Shown here in pieces: positions 37,861-47,709 of a stretch of DNA of 64,000 bases. Below the pieces are notes generated by a model. The model did not search any database. It saw only the letters and a program-made list of their open reading frames with translations, and was not told the DNA's origin. The DNA lies in assembly GCA_035452965.1 (NCBI GenBank), contig DAOTCE010000001.1, positions 310,001 through 374,000 of the forward strand, read 5' to 3'. A program made the position numbers and the translations under genes. The stretch is from Candidatus Paceibacterota bacterium. Its GTDB lineage: Bacteria; Verrucomicrobiota; Verrucomicrobiia; Limisphaerales; UBA8199. Each line of letters opens with the position of its first letter. The first letter of the stretch is position 1.

Positions 37861-38877
37861 ATGAAACCGCAAACGCCGCAATCGTGGACCAGCGAAAAGA
37901 TCCTCGCTCTCGGACGCAACTACCAGGGCGCGGCCGTCCTGGCCGCTGCCGCCGACCTGGACCTCTTCGGCGCGCTCGCGCGCACGCCGCTGACCGCAGC
38001 GCAGCTCGCCCGCAAGCGGCAGTGCGACCTGCGCGCCCTGACGGTGCTGCTGGATGCCCTGGCGGCGCTGCGGCTGCTCGTCAAATCCGGCGGCAATTAC
38101 GTCCTTCCGGCTGGCTTGGACGCCTGTCTGACATCGGATGGACCGCAAAGCGTGCTGGCGATGGCTCAACACCAGGCCAACTGCCTGCGCCGCTGGGCCC
38201 AATTGGCCACAGCCGTCAAGACCGGCCGCCCCGTGCGGCGAACGCCAAGCGTGCGCGGCGAGTCCGGTGACGAAGAGTCTTTTATCGGGGCGATGCACAA
38301 CATCTCCGCGCCCAACGCCGATCGCGTCATCCGGGCCGTGCGGCCGCTCCGGTTCCGGCGCCTGCTCGACATCGGCGGCGCCTCGGGCACCTGGACCATT
38401 GCGTTTCTGCGCGCCTGTCCATCAGCGCGGGCCACCTTGTTTGACCTGCCCCACGTCCTGCCCATGGCGCGGCGGCGTCTGGCTGCCGCCAGGCTGGACC
38501 AGCGCGTCAAACTCGTCGCCGGCGACTTCACGCGCGGCGCGCTGCCTCCGGGCGCGGACCTCGCGTGGGTGAGTGCCATCGTGCACCAGAATTCCCGCGC
38601 GCAGAACCGCGCTTTGTTTGCCAAGGTCTTTGCGGTTCTGACGCCCGGCGGGCGCATTGCCATCCGCGATATCCTGATGGAGGCAGACCGCACTCAGCCG
38701 GTGGCCGGGGCGTTATTTGCCGTAAACATGCTTGTCGCCACCAGGGGTGGCGGCACCTTCACGTTCGCCGAATTGCGGCAAGACCTGGAGGCGGCGGGCT
38801 TTGTGGAGACCACCGTGGCGCGTGCCGATGAGGCGATGAATGCGATCGTTGTCGCGCGGCGACCTGTTGGGGCCTGA
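37861..38877 (+). CDS. SAM-dependent O-methyltransferase-like protein (plant COMT type)
   Basis: A 338-residue protein. Residues 20-85 form the winged-helix dimerisation domain of COMT-type enzymes (AAADLDLFGALARTPLTAAQLA, LLDALAALRLLVKSGG), and the Rossmann domain has SAM motif I LLDIGGASGTW (Asp170) and ATLFDLPHVLPMA, then LVAGDFTRGALPPGADL and LTPGGRIAIRDILM. The catalytic His position reads AIVHQNSRAQN. The family methylates hydroxyl groups of small molecules, often quinone-like or secondary metabolites; the substrate is not inferable here. Seven bp after uvrB, but no functional link to repair is known. Confidence 0.87.
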   Translation: MKPQTPQSWTSEKILALGRNYQGAAVLAAAADLDLFGALARTPLTAAQLARKRQCDLRALTVLLDALAALRLLVKSGGNYVLPAGLDACLTSDGPQSVLAMAQHQANCLRRWAQLATAVKTGRPVRRTPSVRGESGDEESFIGAMHNISAPNADRVIRAVRPLRFRRLLDIGGASGTWTIAFLRACPSARATLFDLPHVLPMARRRLAAARLDQRVKLVAGDFTRGALPPGADLAWVSAIVHQNSRAQNRALFAKVFAVLTPGGRIAIRDILMEADRTQPVAGALFAVNMLVATRGGGTFTFAELRQDLEAAGFVETTVARADEAMNAIVVARRPVGA

Positions 38878-39095
38878 CGAAGATTAGCGTCCTTCAGCGG
38901 GGCGATGCCTCGTTCTTGCCATGCGGGGCGTCGTTGTACAGTTCCAGCTTGGAATGTCTGTTGGTCGAGATCATGCTTTCATTGTCGCGGCGCAAACTAT
39001 GCGAATCCGCGAGTTCTGATCAATTTCAAACGCCGAACCCCGGCCCCTGTCGGGTTAGTCTTGAACCCTCACCGGCTCGCGGTGTAGAAATCGAT

Positions 39096-39614
39096 ATGCA
39101 ACAATCGAAACAACCTATGAATACGAAGAAGAGCATTGACCTGCTGAACAAAGGCGTGGCGGACGAACTCCAGGCCGTTCACCAATACATGTACTGGCAC
39201 TTCCACCTGGACGACCAGGGTTTTTCCCCGCTGGCCTCGATGTTCCGGCGGATCGCCATCCAGGAGATGGGTCATGTCGAGCACCTGGCTGAACGCATCC
39301 TCTTCCTGAAGGGCGACGTGCTGATGGTTCCGGCTGGGCCGGTTGAGAAGATTACGGAGGCCAAGGAAATGCTGCTCAAGGCTGCGGCGATGGAACACGA
39401 GGCGGTCGGTGTTTACAACCAGTTCGCTCTGCAAGCCGGTCAAAATGCCGACGCTGCCACGAAGCAGGTTTTCGAGTCACTGGTAAACGATGAGGAGAAT
39501 CACTACGACCAGTTCGACAAGCAGTTGGAGAATATCAAGCGCTTCGGCCTGAACTACCTGGCCCTTCAGTCGTTCGGGAAGGAGCCCGAGAATTCGGAGG
39601 AAGCGGAAGATTAA
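39096..39614 (+). CDS. bfr: Bacterioferritin
   Basis: A 172-residue four-helix ferritin-like protein. All six di-iron ligands are present, each shifted by six residues from E. coli Bfr: Glu24, Glu57, His60, Glu100, Glu133 and His136. The heme ligand Met58 follows Glu57 (IQEMGHVEH), as Met52 does in E. coli. It oxidises and stores iron in a 24-subunit cage. The start at 39096 (MQQSKQP) or 39117 (MNTKKS) are both possible; the longer in-frame extension from 38916 is not family-like. In the 5' region a short palindrome TTCCA-GCT-TGGAA is at 38942-38954. A strong terminator follows at 39705. Confidence 0.92.
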   Translation: MQQSKQPMNTKKSIDLLNKGVADELQAVHQYMYWHFHLDDQGFSPLASMFRRIAIQEMGHVEHLAERILFLKGDVLMVPAGPVEKITEAKEMLLKAAAMEHEAVGVYNQFALQAGQNADAATKQVFESLVNDEENHYDQFDKQLENIKRFGLNYLALQSFGKEPENSEEAED

Positions 39615-39704
39615 ATGGACAGCCGCCGGCTGGTCCGCACGCTGGCCCCAGTGGCGAGCTTGTTCGCCGGTCGAGCGCAGGGTTCCCGAATGCGGTCGCG
39701 TTAA

Positions 39705-39738
39705 GGCGCGGTGGCAATACAGCATTGCCAACCGCGCC
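39705..39738 (+). terminator. Long stem-loop downstream of bfr
   Basis: Arms GGCGCGGTGGCAAT (39705-39718) and ATTGCCAACCGCGCC (39724-39738) pair over 14 bp with one bulged base around loop ACAGC. It is followed by TGCTTTGCG, only a weak T-run. It separates bfr from the helicase gene. Confidence 0.6.
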
Positions 39739-39822
39739 TGCTTTGCGAGTATCTGCTAGCATGACAAAGCTCGCTCTCTCCAACACGTTCTTTCGGCCCA
39801 TCAAACCTCCACTTTAAGGAGT

Positions 39823-42375
39823 GTGTCACTGACCCTGTACGACCTGTTGCCCCGGGACGAGCGCCCGGCCAACGACGTCTTGCTCGGGCGTTTTCTTGAA
39901 TACGCCGAGAGCAAGCGGCTCCGGCTATATCCGGCGCAGGAGGCGGCCATCCTGGAGTTGTTTGAGAATAAGAACGTCATCCTCAACACGCCCACCGGCT
40001 CGGGCAAGTCGCTGGTGGCGGCCGCGGTGCATTTCAAGGCTATCGCGCAGGGCAGTCGTTCCGTCTACACCTGCCCTATCAAGGCGTTGGTCAACGAGAA
40101 GTGGCTCGGGCTGTGCCGCGAGTTCGGGCCGGATAACGTCGGCCTGAGCACCGGTGACGCCTCGGTCAACCGCGACGCCCCCATTCTCTGCTGCACTGCC
40201 GAAATACTCGCCAACATCGCGCTGCGCGAGGGCGCGGATGCCGACGTGCAAGAGGTTATCATGGACGAGTTTCACTACTATGCCGACCGCGAGCGCGGTG
40301 TGGCCTGGCAGGTGCCGTTGCTGACGCTGCCGCAGGCGCGGTTCCTCTTGATGTCCGCCACCCTCGGCGATACGACGTTTTTCGAGGAGGCGCTGACCCG
40401 CCTCAACGGGCGCCCCACCGCCGCCGTTGCCTCCAAAGACCGGCCGGTGCCGCTGGACTATGCCTACTCCGAGCTGCCGCTGGCCACGACGCTCGAAAGC
40501 CTGGTCGCGCAAGGCAAGGCCCCGGTGTATGTCGTTCACTTCACCCAACTCGAAGCCGCCCAGAGCGCCCAGGACTTTACCAGCATCAACGTGTGCACGC
40601 GCGAGGAGAAGAATGCCATCGGCGCGACGCTCGAAGGCTTCAAGTTCGCCAGCCCCTACGGCCCCGAGATCCGGAAATGGCTCAAGCACGGCATCGGGTT
40701 GCACCACGCCGGGCTGCTGCCGAAGTATCGGGTGCTGGTTGAGCAATTGGCGCAGAAGGGTCTGCTCAAGGTTATTTGCGGCACCGACACGCTCGGCGTG
40801 GGCATTAATGTCCCCATCCGCACCGTGCTGTTCTCGCGCCTCTGCAAGTACGACGGCCAGAAGACCGGCATCCTGAGCGCGCGCGATTTTCACCAGATTG
40901 GCGGGCGGGCTGGACGCAAGGGATTCGACGACCGCGGCTGGGTGGTCGCGCAAGCGCCCGAACATGTGGTCGAGAACCTCAAACTGGAAGAAAAGGCGGC
41001 CCGGGCTGGCAAGAAGGTCGTTAAACGCAAACCGCCGGAGAAGAACTTCGTCAACTGGGACCAGAAGACATTTGCCCGCCTCATGGCCGCCCAACCCGAG
41101 CGCCTGACTTCCCGGTTCCGCGTCTCGCATGGGATCCTGCTCAACGTGCTCAGCCGCAATGGCGACGGCTGCCAGGCCATGCAGCGCCTCATTCGCGACT
41201 GCCATGAAACGCCCAAGGCTAAGAAGGAGCATGGCAAACGCGCGTGGCAGTTGTTCCGCTCGCTGGTGGAGCGCAAGATCATCGAGTTCATCCCCAAGAC
41301 CGAGGACGGCGCCTACCTGCGCGTCAATGTCGAGCTGCAGGACGACTTTTCCATGGACCAGACGCTGTCGCTCTACCTGCTGGAGACACTGCCTCTGGTG
41401 GATCCGCAGCAGCCTGACTTTCCGCTAGTCCTGCTGACACTCGTGGAGTCCATCCTCGAAGACCCGGACATCATCCTCCGCAAACAACTGGACAAGCTCA
41501 AGAGCCAGAAGATGGCGGAAATGAAGATGGCCGGGCTGGGATACGAGGAGCGGATGGAGGAGCTGGAGAAGCTGGAATACCCAAAGCCAAACCGCGAGTT
41601 CATCTACTCGAGCTTCAACGCCTTTGCCGACAAACACCCGTGGGTGGGGCAGGAGAATATCAAGCCCAAGTCCATCGCCCGCGAGATGTTCGAGTCGTTC
41701 CGTTCCTTCTCCGATTACATCCGCGACTACGAACTGCAGCGGGCCGAGGGGATCCTGCTGCGGCACTTGAACAGCGTGTACAAAGTCCTGGCGCAGACCG
41801 TCCCCGATGCCGCCAAGACCGACCCTGTGCGGGAGATGGAACTCTACCTGGGCACGATGATTCGCCAGGTTGACTCCAGCTTGCTGGACGAATGGGAAAA
41901 GTTGCGCGACCCGAGCTACCAGCGCGCCGAGACCAAGGAAGCCCGGCCACCCGGCGCCGAGGAAGCCGCCGCCGACATCACCCGCGACACCCGGGCCTTC
42001 ACCGCCGCCCTCCGCAACCGCATCTTCAGCTTCCTGCGCGGCCTGGTAAACGCCGACTTCGAGCAGGCGCTTGCCCATCTCTCCTCCCCGCAGGACCCCG
42101 ACGGCCAGCCGTGGACGGCCGCGCGGCTGCAGCAGGCGCTCGACAGCTACCATGCCGAGCACGAGCGCATTTGCCTGGACCCGAACGCCCGCAATCTGCG
42201 CCATACCTACGTGCTCCCCGCCGAGGACAAGCGAACCTGGCGCGTCCAGCAGATGCTGGTGGACCCGGAAGAGCACAACGACTGGGTAGCAGAGTTCGAA
42301 GTGGATCTGGACCGCTCGCGCGAGGCCGCGGAGCCTGTCTTGCGGTTGGTGAGGCTGGGGAACTTGGCTTCGTAG
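39823..42375 (+). CDS. Ski2-like DEAD/DEAH-box helicase with DUF3516-type C-terminal region
   Basis: An 850-residue SF2 helicase. Motif I TPTGSGKS (about 56-63), motif II MDEFHYY (DEFH, about 147), motif III SATLGD (about 178), and motif VI QIGGRAGRKG (about 365) are intact; GTDTLGVGINVPIRTV is motif V. The C-terminal 450 residues are long and helical with SMDQTLSLYLLETL, characteristic of the bacterial Ski2/Mtr4 relatives annotated as DUF3516. These are presumed RNA helicases. It starts at GTG 39823; AAGGAG ends only one base before this, closer than normal, so an initiation codon a few codons later (39829 or 39835, both CTG) is possible. 110 bp before the sulfatase gene. Confidence 0.87.
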   Translation: MSLTLYDLLPRDERPANDVLLGRFLEYAESKRLRLYPAQEAAILELFENKNVILNTPTGSGKSLVAAAVHFKAIAQGSRSVYTCPIKALVNEKWLGLCREFGPDNVGLSTGDASVNRDAPILCCTAEILANIALREGADADVQEVIMDEFHYYADRERGVAWQVPLLTLPQARFLLMSATLGDTTFFEEALTRLNGRPTAAVASKDRPVPLDYAYSELPLATTLESLVAQGKAPVYVVHFTQLEAAQSAQDFTSINVCTREEKNAIGATLEGFKFASPYGPEIRKWLKHGIGLHHAGLLPKYRVLVEQLAQKGLLKVICGTDTLGVGINVPIRTVLFSRLCKYDGQKTGILSARDFHQIGGRAGRKGFDDRGWVVAQAPEHVVENLKLEEKAARAGKKVVKRKPPEKNFVNWDQKTFARLMAAQPERLTSRFRVSHGILLNVLSRNGDGCQAMQRLIRDCHETPKAKKEHGKRAWQLFRSLVERKIIEFIPKTEDGAYLRVNVELQDDFSMDQTLSLYLLETLPLVDPQQPDFPLVLLTLVESILEDPDIILRKQLDKLKSQKMAEMKMAGLGYEERMEELEKLEYPKPNREFIYSSFNAFADKHPWVGQENIKPKSIAREMFESFRSFSDYIRDYELQRAEGILLRHLNSVYKVLAQTVPDAAKTDPVREMELYLGTMIRQVDSSLLDEWEKLRDPSYQRAETKEARPPGAEEAAADITRDTRAFTAALRNRIFSFLRGLVNADFEQALAHLSSPQDPDGQPWTAARLQQALDSYHAEHERICLDPNARNLRHTYVLPAEDKRTWRVQQMLVDPEEHNDWVAEFEVDLDRSREAAEPVLRLVRLGNLAS

Positions 42376-42486
42376 CGCTCGCGAATGTTGTTGCAGTACA
42401 AGCCCGAGACCATTACTGAGCGAAGTATTGGGCTGAGCGATTGTCTGGATCACCATCCGCGCATCTGCCCATGAACGAATAAGAAC

Positions 42487-44031
42487 ATGAGACTAACTGC
42501 CGCACTCTTGCTGGCCGGCGTAACAGCGCTGGCCGTCATGGCTCGGGCCAGCCAGCCGTCCGCCACCGCCGACGCGCCCACCGCCAAGCCCAATGTCCTC
42601 ATCATCCTCGCCGACGACCTTGGCTTTGGCGACACAGGCTGCTACGGCGCAACCAGGATCCCGACGCCGAATGTGGATCGCCTGGCGCGGGAGGGCCTGC
42701 GCTTTCGCGACGCCCATTCGACTTCGGCTACCTGCACGCCGGCCCGCTATGCGCTGCTCACCGGCGAGTATCCCTGGCGCAAAAGGGGAACAGGCATTCT
42801 GCCTGGTGACGCTGGGCTGATCATTCCCCCGGGCCGGGCAACGGTGGCTTCCCTGCTCCAACGCGCGGGCTACAAAACCGGGGCCGTTGGCAAATGGCAT
42901 CTCGGGCTTGGTGGCAAAGGCGGTCCCGACTGGAATGGCGAGCTCAAACCCGGCCCGCGCGAAATCGGCTTCGACTATTCCTTCATCATGCCCGCCACGG
43001 GCGATCGGGTGCCGTGCGTGTATGTGGAGAACCAGCGGGTGGTCGGCTTGGACCCGAAGGACCCGATTCAAGTCAGCTACGACAAGCCCATCGGGACCGG
43101 TCTGACGGGCAAGGACCATCCCGAGTTGCTCAAGGTGCATCCCAGCCATGGACACAACCAGACTATTGTCAATGGCATCAGCCGCATCGGTTACATGACC
43201 GGGGGCAACGCCGCCCGCTGGGTGGACGAGGACATGGCCGACACCTTCACCCGGAAAGCTGTCTCGTTCATCGAACAGAACAAGGGCAACCCATTCTTCC
43301 TCTATTTTGCCACCCATGATCCGCATGTGCCCCGCGTGCCTAATCCGCGCTTCGTCGGCAAGAGCGGCTGCGGCGTGCGCGGCGACGTGATCGTGCAGTT
43401 TGACTGGTGCGTGGGCGAACTCCTCAACACGCTCAACCGGTTGAACCTGAGCCGCAACACACTGGTGATTCTATCCAGCGACAACGGCCCCGTCGTGGAT
43501 GATGGCTACCGCGATGGCGCAGTCGAGAACCTGGGCGACCACCGGCCTGCCGGTCCCTTGCGCGGGGGCAAGTACAGCATCTTCGAGGGGGGCACGCGCA
43601 TCCCGTTCATCACCCGCTGGCCGCAACGCATCCAGCCCGGCGTGTCGGATGCGCTGGTCTGCCACATTGATTTCCTGGCCTCTTTCGCCGCGCTGACCGG
43701 GCAGAAGCTGGCCGCCGGTGAGGGGCCGGACAGCCGCAACGTGCTGCCGGCCCTGCTGGGCCAATCGAAGACCGGCCGCGAGCAACTGGTCGAGCACGCC
43801 CGCGTGCTGGCCTTGCGGAATGGCCCGTGGAAATACATCGAGCCCGGCACGGGACCAAAGTGGAACGCCCTCACCCGCACTGAGCTTGGCATCGCTCCCG
43901 CCGGGCAACTCTATCAGCTCGCGGAGGATCCCGGTGAGACGAACAACGTCATTCAGGCACAGCCGGACCGCGCCAAGAAAATGCTGGAGCAACTGCAGGC
44001 GACGCGGCAAGCCGGCGGCACCAGCCCGTAG
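42487..44031 (+). CDS. S1-family arylsulfatase, exported
   Basis: A 514-residue sulfatase. Signal peptide residues 1-21 (ALLLAGVTALAVMARA). Metal site LADDLGFGDTGCYG (about 41-54), formylglycine motif CTPAR (Cys83-Arg87), substrate-loop KTGAVGKWHLG near 135, SSDNGPVVDDG (second metal site) near 329. The catalytic Cys must be converted by an FGE or anSME maturase, not encoded in this window. Likely removes sulfate esters from polysaccharide, in line with the glycan enzymes that follow on the other strand. Converges with the hydrolase gene (about 100 bp). Confidence 0.95.
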   Translation: MRLTAALLLAGVTALAVMARASQPSATADAPTAKPNVLIILADDLGFGDTGCYGATRIPTPNVDRLAREGLRFRDAHSTSATCTPARYALLTGEYPWRKRGTGILPGDAGLIIPPGRATVASLLQRAGYKTGAVGKWHLGLGGKGGPDWNGELKPGPREIGFDYSFIMPATGDRVPCVYVENQRVVGLDPKDPIQVSYDKPIGTGLTGKDHPELLKVHPSHGHNQTIVNGISRIGYMTGGNAARWVDEDMADTFTRKAVSFIEQNKGNPFFLYFATHDPHVPRVPNPRFVGKSGCGVRGDVIVQFDWCVGELLNTLNRLNLSRNTLVILSSDNGPVVDDGYRDGAVENLGDHRPAGPLRGGKYSIFEGGTRIPFITRWPQRIQPGVSDALVCHIDFLASFAALTGQKLAAGEGPDSRNVLPALLGQSKTGREQLVEHARVLALRNGPWKYIEPGTGPKWNALTRTELGIAPAGQLYQLAEDPGETNNVIQAQPDRAKKMLEQLQATRQAGGTSP

Positions 44032-44129
44032 CGCCTGACCTCAGCCGTTGACCATTTGTTCGTCCCGAAAGTGAGCCGCCTGGCTGATGAGCTGAGCGCT
44101 TCCGTTGGTTCGAGGATGAGCAGCGAGAT

Positions 44130-45344
44130 TCAGCGCAGGTGCTGATCGAGAAAGTTGTAGGCGGCTTCGCGGACTTCGGGCGGGAAATTGTGGTCGCAGC
44201 CGGGATACGCCGCCTGGAGGACGCCCGGCACGTGGTAGAGGCGATAGACGGCGGAGGCGGCCGTCAGGATTCTGTCCACACTTTGCTGGCGGAAGTTGGC
44301 GTCGCGGAGCGGGGCGTTGACAAAGACAGGCCGGGGGGCGAGGGCGGCTATAAGTTCGTAGAAGTCGAATGGGATTTCGGCCAGGCGCCCGCGATAGTCC
44401 GCCAGGCGGGGCATGTAGCGGGTTTGGCACCAACCACGCTCGGGCTGCCAGTTGGCGGGGTCGCCGCCATAGTAGTCGGAGAAGGAGTCGAAGCCGCAAC
44501 TGGAAACGATCACGCTTATCCGCGGGTCGAAGACTGCGGTGTAGATGGCGTTGTGTCCGCCCAGCGAATGGCCGATGGCGCCGAAGCGGCCCTTGCGGAC
44601 GAAGGACAGCGTTTCCAGCAGATCCAGGGCGCGCATATTGTCCCGGATTGCCTTCATGGTGCCGCTTTGGTAGCCGAGCGCCTTCAGGTCCGGCTGGTAA
44701 TCGGCCATGAGGGGGTAGGCCGGGGCGATGACGACGTAGCCCCGCTCCGCCAGGTCGCGCCCGAAGGCGCGGTAGTTGCCGCGCAGTTGCTCGACGAGGA
44801 CGCTGTGGCCGTATTGCATGTCGGTCGAGTGCAACGCCAGGATCGCAGGCAGCTTCTTCTTGCCGTTGAGGGCTTCGTTCGGAATCAGCAGGTAGGCTGG
44901 CACGCGCGAGCCTGGCTCTGAGGCATAAGTCACGAGGAGGCGCACATAGGAGCCGCAGTTAGTCCGTTGCTCCGTGCGCAGGTCAAAAGGGCACCACTTC
45001 TCCCGGCCCGGCAACGGTCCCATGACCTCCGTCATTCCTCGGAGGATTTCGGCGCGGCGGCGCTGCCAGTCGGATTTGGATTTGACGGGAGCCGCCGCTC
45101 CACTGCGCTTGTGGAAGACGAGCAGATTGGTATGCGGAAGGCGCGAGGGGGCAGCCTGAGCGTCCGAAGCGGCCGGACAGCGGCAGGGTATAGACAAACC
45201 GAGAAGCAGGAAAGCGATGGCGGCGGCCTTGGCGCCTGACAGTTCCAGCGGATGACTCTGGCGCTCTGGCGTCCTGGGGTGCGGCAGAAGGGCCCGCGGA
45301 TCGGCAGCTTCAGTATTCACAAGGCGGAATTCACTATTGGGCAT
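44130..45344 (-). CDS. Exported alpha/beta-hydrolase (acetyl xylan esterase/dienelactone hydrolase-like)
   Basis: About 404 residues. A hydrophobic segment near residues 40-60 (AIAFLLLGLSIPCRCPAA) is a signal peptide or anchor after an unusually long N-terminal tail, so the true start may lie further in. Nucleophile elbow AIGHSLGGHN (Ser) and catalytic His in YPGCDHNFPPEVR are visible; oxyanion region LALHSTDMQYG precedes them. The fold and order match the acetyl-esterase/dienelactone-hydrolase group that removes acyl groups from hemicellulose. The start ATG at 45344 overlaps the GH127 stop by 11 bp, consistent with co-expression. Confidence 0.82.
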   Translation of the reverse strand: MPNSEFRLVNTEAADPRALLPHPRTPERQSHPLELSGAKAAAIAFLLLGLSIPCRCPAASDAQAAPSRLPHTNLLVFHKRSGAAAPVKSKSDWQRRRAEILRGMTEVMGPLPGREKWCPFDLRTEQRTNCGSYVRLLVTYASEPGSRVPAYLLIPNEALNGKKKLPAILALHSTDMQYGHSVLVEQLRGNYRAFGRDLAERGYVVIAPAYPLMADYQPDLKALGYQSGTMKAIRDNMRALDLLETLSFVRKGRFGAIGHSLGGHNAIYTAVFDPRISVIVSSCGFDSFSDYYGGDPANWQPERGWCQTRYMPRLADYRGRLAEIPFDFYELIAALAPRPVFVNAPLRDANFRQQSVDRILTAASAVYRLYHVPGVLQAAYPGCDHNFPPEVREAAYNFLDQHLR

Positions 45345-47709
45345 CCTCCGGTTCCTCAACCTTCCACTCGTGCACGCCGGCGGCGAAGCCGGGACGAAGC
45401 TGTGCGACCAACCGCAGGGCCGTCGTTTTGACCGGGGCGAAGCCTACGGCGCACCACTTGTCCTTGGCAACCGGATAGCCCTCAGCGGCGTTGACTGCCT
45501 TCCATGTGCCGCGGTCGAGGTATTCGATACGCCACGAGGCGGGCAAGCGGCACTCGCCGCGGCCGGTGTCATCAAACCAATAGGTCGTGGCGCCGCACGC
45601 TTGGACTGGCGTCTGCCAGGTGTACTGGACCCACTCGCTCGTGCCTTTGCGCGGCCACCAATGGCAGCAGGCTGCCGGCTGCTCGCTGCTGTTCTTCGGC
45701 TCCAAGCCATCGTTGATGCCTTGTGGCTGGCAGTTGTTGTTCGCGAAGCTCATAGTAACCTTCGCCCGGGTCTCCAGCCCCTGCGCGGCGAGCACCGGTG
45801 CCGAAGCGGGCAGCCAGACTTTCATGGCGCCGGCCTGGCGGTTATCCCAAGCGTAGTAGGGAATTGCCTTGAAGGCGACGCGGCGGGAAGCGGCCGGCGG
45901 CTGGTAGAGAGTGCGGCCCCACTTTTGCGCGGAGGCGGCGCGAGCTTCGCCAGTGATGGTGACCACGCCACCCAGCAAGTCCGGCTCGCGCGCGGCCTTC
46001 AGCTCGGCTTCCAACGGCAGCCACAGCGCGGCAAGTGACTCGAGTTGATCGCACTGCTCCAGGCAATAGACGATGGGGCCGCGCTGGAGAGCCAGCAGCC
46101 CGTGGTTGGCCTTCACGTTTGGATTGGCGGCCATCCGCTCAACAGGCATCGGAAGGTCGAGCTCGACGCGGTCGCCTTCCTTCCATTCGCGGTCGAGGAC
46201 CACGTAGCCGTGCTGGAGAGTCGTCGCCTGCACCGCGCGATGGTTAACCGTGACGCTGTGCTTTCGGCACCACCCGGGCACGCGCAGCCTGAGGGTGAAC
46301 CTCGTCTGTGTCGCGGGCGCCAGTTCCAGCGTCACCCTGCCGTCCCACGGATAGTCGGTAATCACCTTGATCGTCACAGCGTTGTCGCCGACCTTGGCCT
46401 GCGCCGAGCCTTGGATGTAGAGGTTGACGTAGAGCGAGTCAGCGCTGAAGGCGTAGGCATAGCCGCCCAACGCGGCAAGCGTGCGCGTCACATTCGGCGG
46501 GCAGCAGGCGCAGCCGAACCAGGGTGAGCGATGATGGTTGCCGGCGCTCTCCAGCGGGTTGACGTAGAAGAACTTCGTGCCGTCCCGGGAGACGCCGGAG
46601 AGCACGCCATTGTAGAGCGCGCGTTCGAGGGCGTCGGCGTAGCGCGCCTCGCCGTAGAGCAGGGCCAGGCGATGGGCCCATTGCGCCAGGGCGATGGTCG
46701 CGCAGGTTTCCTGATAGGCGGTGAGGTTGGGCAAGTCGTAATCCACGGTGAATCCCTCATTGTGCGCGCTGGGGCCGATGCCGCCCGTAATGTACTGGTT
46801 GCGCTCGGCGGTGTTGCGCCAGACGCGGTCGAGCATCCTGAGCAGGCGCTCATCGCCGGTCTGCGCGGCGACCTCGGTAGTGCCCGACATCAGGTAGGCC
46901 GCCCGGACGGCATGGCCCTTGATGTTCTGGTGGTCGTAGATGGGCACATCGTCCTGGAAGTAGGAGCCGTCATACTTGTCCAGCGGCGTGTGGTGCTCGG
47001 TGGCAAAGAACTTCCTCCCGCGGTTCTCGACGAAGAACCGCGCCAGCTCGAAATAGCGCGCGTTGTCGGTGACGCGCCACAGCTTGACCAGGGCCAACTC
47101 GATTTCCGGGTGCCCCGGGTAGCCGAGGCGCTTGGGTGGCGGGCCAAACACCGAATCGATGTAGTCCGCAAAGCGCGCGGCGATGTTCAGGAAGTTGGTC
47201 ATGCCGCTGGCCTGATAATGCGCCACGGCCGCCTCAAACATGTGGCCGGCGCAGTAGAGCTCGTGCCAGTCGCGCAGGTTCGTCCAGCGCCTGGCGGGCT
47301 CCTTGACCGTGAAGTGACTGTTGAGGTAGCCGTCGGGCTGCTGCGCTCTGGCGAGAAGGGCGATGATGTCGTCCAGTTGCTTTTGCAGCGCCGGGTCGGG
47401 ACGAGTGGCGAGCGAGTAGGCCACGGCTTCGAGCGCCTTGTAGAGGTCCGAATCCATGAAGACTGGCCCGCGATAGCCGTTAGTCGCGCCGCGTGCGGCC
47501 AGGCGTATGTCCTCCAGGTTGCCCGCCTCCTCCAGCTTCTGGAGGCTAAAGGGGGTGCTTGTAACGCGGTTCGTCTCTCGTCGTGGCGCCCAGAAGCTGT
47601 CCTGTATCGCCACATCCGGGAACGGCACAGGCTGGAGTTTAAGCAACGATTGCTCCGCTCCGGCCGCAAGCGGTGCGGACAAGAGGATCGCGGCGAGCGT
47701 CGCGGGCAT
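45334..47709 (-). CDS. GH127-family beta-L-arabinofuranosidase-like enzyme, exported
   Basis: About 791 residues with signal peptide MPATLAAILLSAPLAAGA. The N-terminal region has FPDVAIQDSFWAPR, and the catalytic (alpha/alpha)6 barrel has TFSLQKLEEAGN-like start, QQPDGYLN, WHELYCAGHM, and the zinc-thiolate pair WFGCACCPPN, matching the Cys-x-Cys-Cys nucleophile motif of HypBA1-type GH127 enzymes, which cleave beta-L-arabinofuranosides. A C-terminal beta domain extends to 848 (in the longer reading). An in-frame ATG at 47880 gives 57 extra residues without signal-peptide character, so 47709 is preferred. It leads the operon with the acyl esterase. Confidence 0.9.
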   Translation of the reverse strand: MPATLAAILLSAPLAAGAEQSLLKLQPVPFPDVAIQDSFWAPRRETNRVTSTPFSLQKLEEAGNLEDIRLAARGATNGYRGPVFMDSDLYKALEAVAYSLATRPDPALQKQLDDIIALLARAQQPDGYLNSHFTVKEPARRWTNLRDWHELYCAGHMFEAAVAHYQASGMTNFLNIAARFADYIDSVFGPPPKRLGYPGHPEIELALVKLWRVTDNARYFELARFFVENRGRKFFATEHHTPLDKYDGSYFQDDVPIYDHQNIKGHAVRAAYLMSGTTEVAAQTGDERLLRMLDRVWRNTAERNQYITGGIGPSAHNEGFTVDYDLPNLTAYQETCATIALAQWAHRLALLYGEARYADALERALYNGVLSGVSRDGTKFFYVNPLESAGNHHRSPWFGCACCPPNVTRTLAALGGYAYAFSADSLYVNLYIQGSAQAKVGDNAVTIKVITDYPWDGRVTLELAPATQTRFTLRLRVPGWCRKHSVTVNHRAVQATTLQHGYVVLDREWKEGDRVELDLPMPVERMAANPNVKANHGLLALQRGPIVYCLEQCDQLESLAALWLPLEAELKAAREPDLLGGVVTITGEARAASAQKWGRTLYQPPAASRRVAFKAIPYYAWDNRQAGAMKVWLPASAPVLAAQGLETRAKVTMSFANNNCQPQGINDGLEPKNSSEQPAACCHWWPRKGTSEWVQYTWQTPVQACGATTYWFDDTGRGECRLPASWRIEYLDRGTWKAVNAAEGYPVAKDKWCAVGFAPVKTTALRLVAQLRPGFAAGVHEWKVEEPEDAQ

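Noticed and set aside
38942..38954. TTCCA-GCT-TGGAA upstream of bfr as a possible iron-regulator site
   Set aside because: Only 5-bp arms and no match to a Fur box that I could defend.
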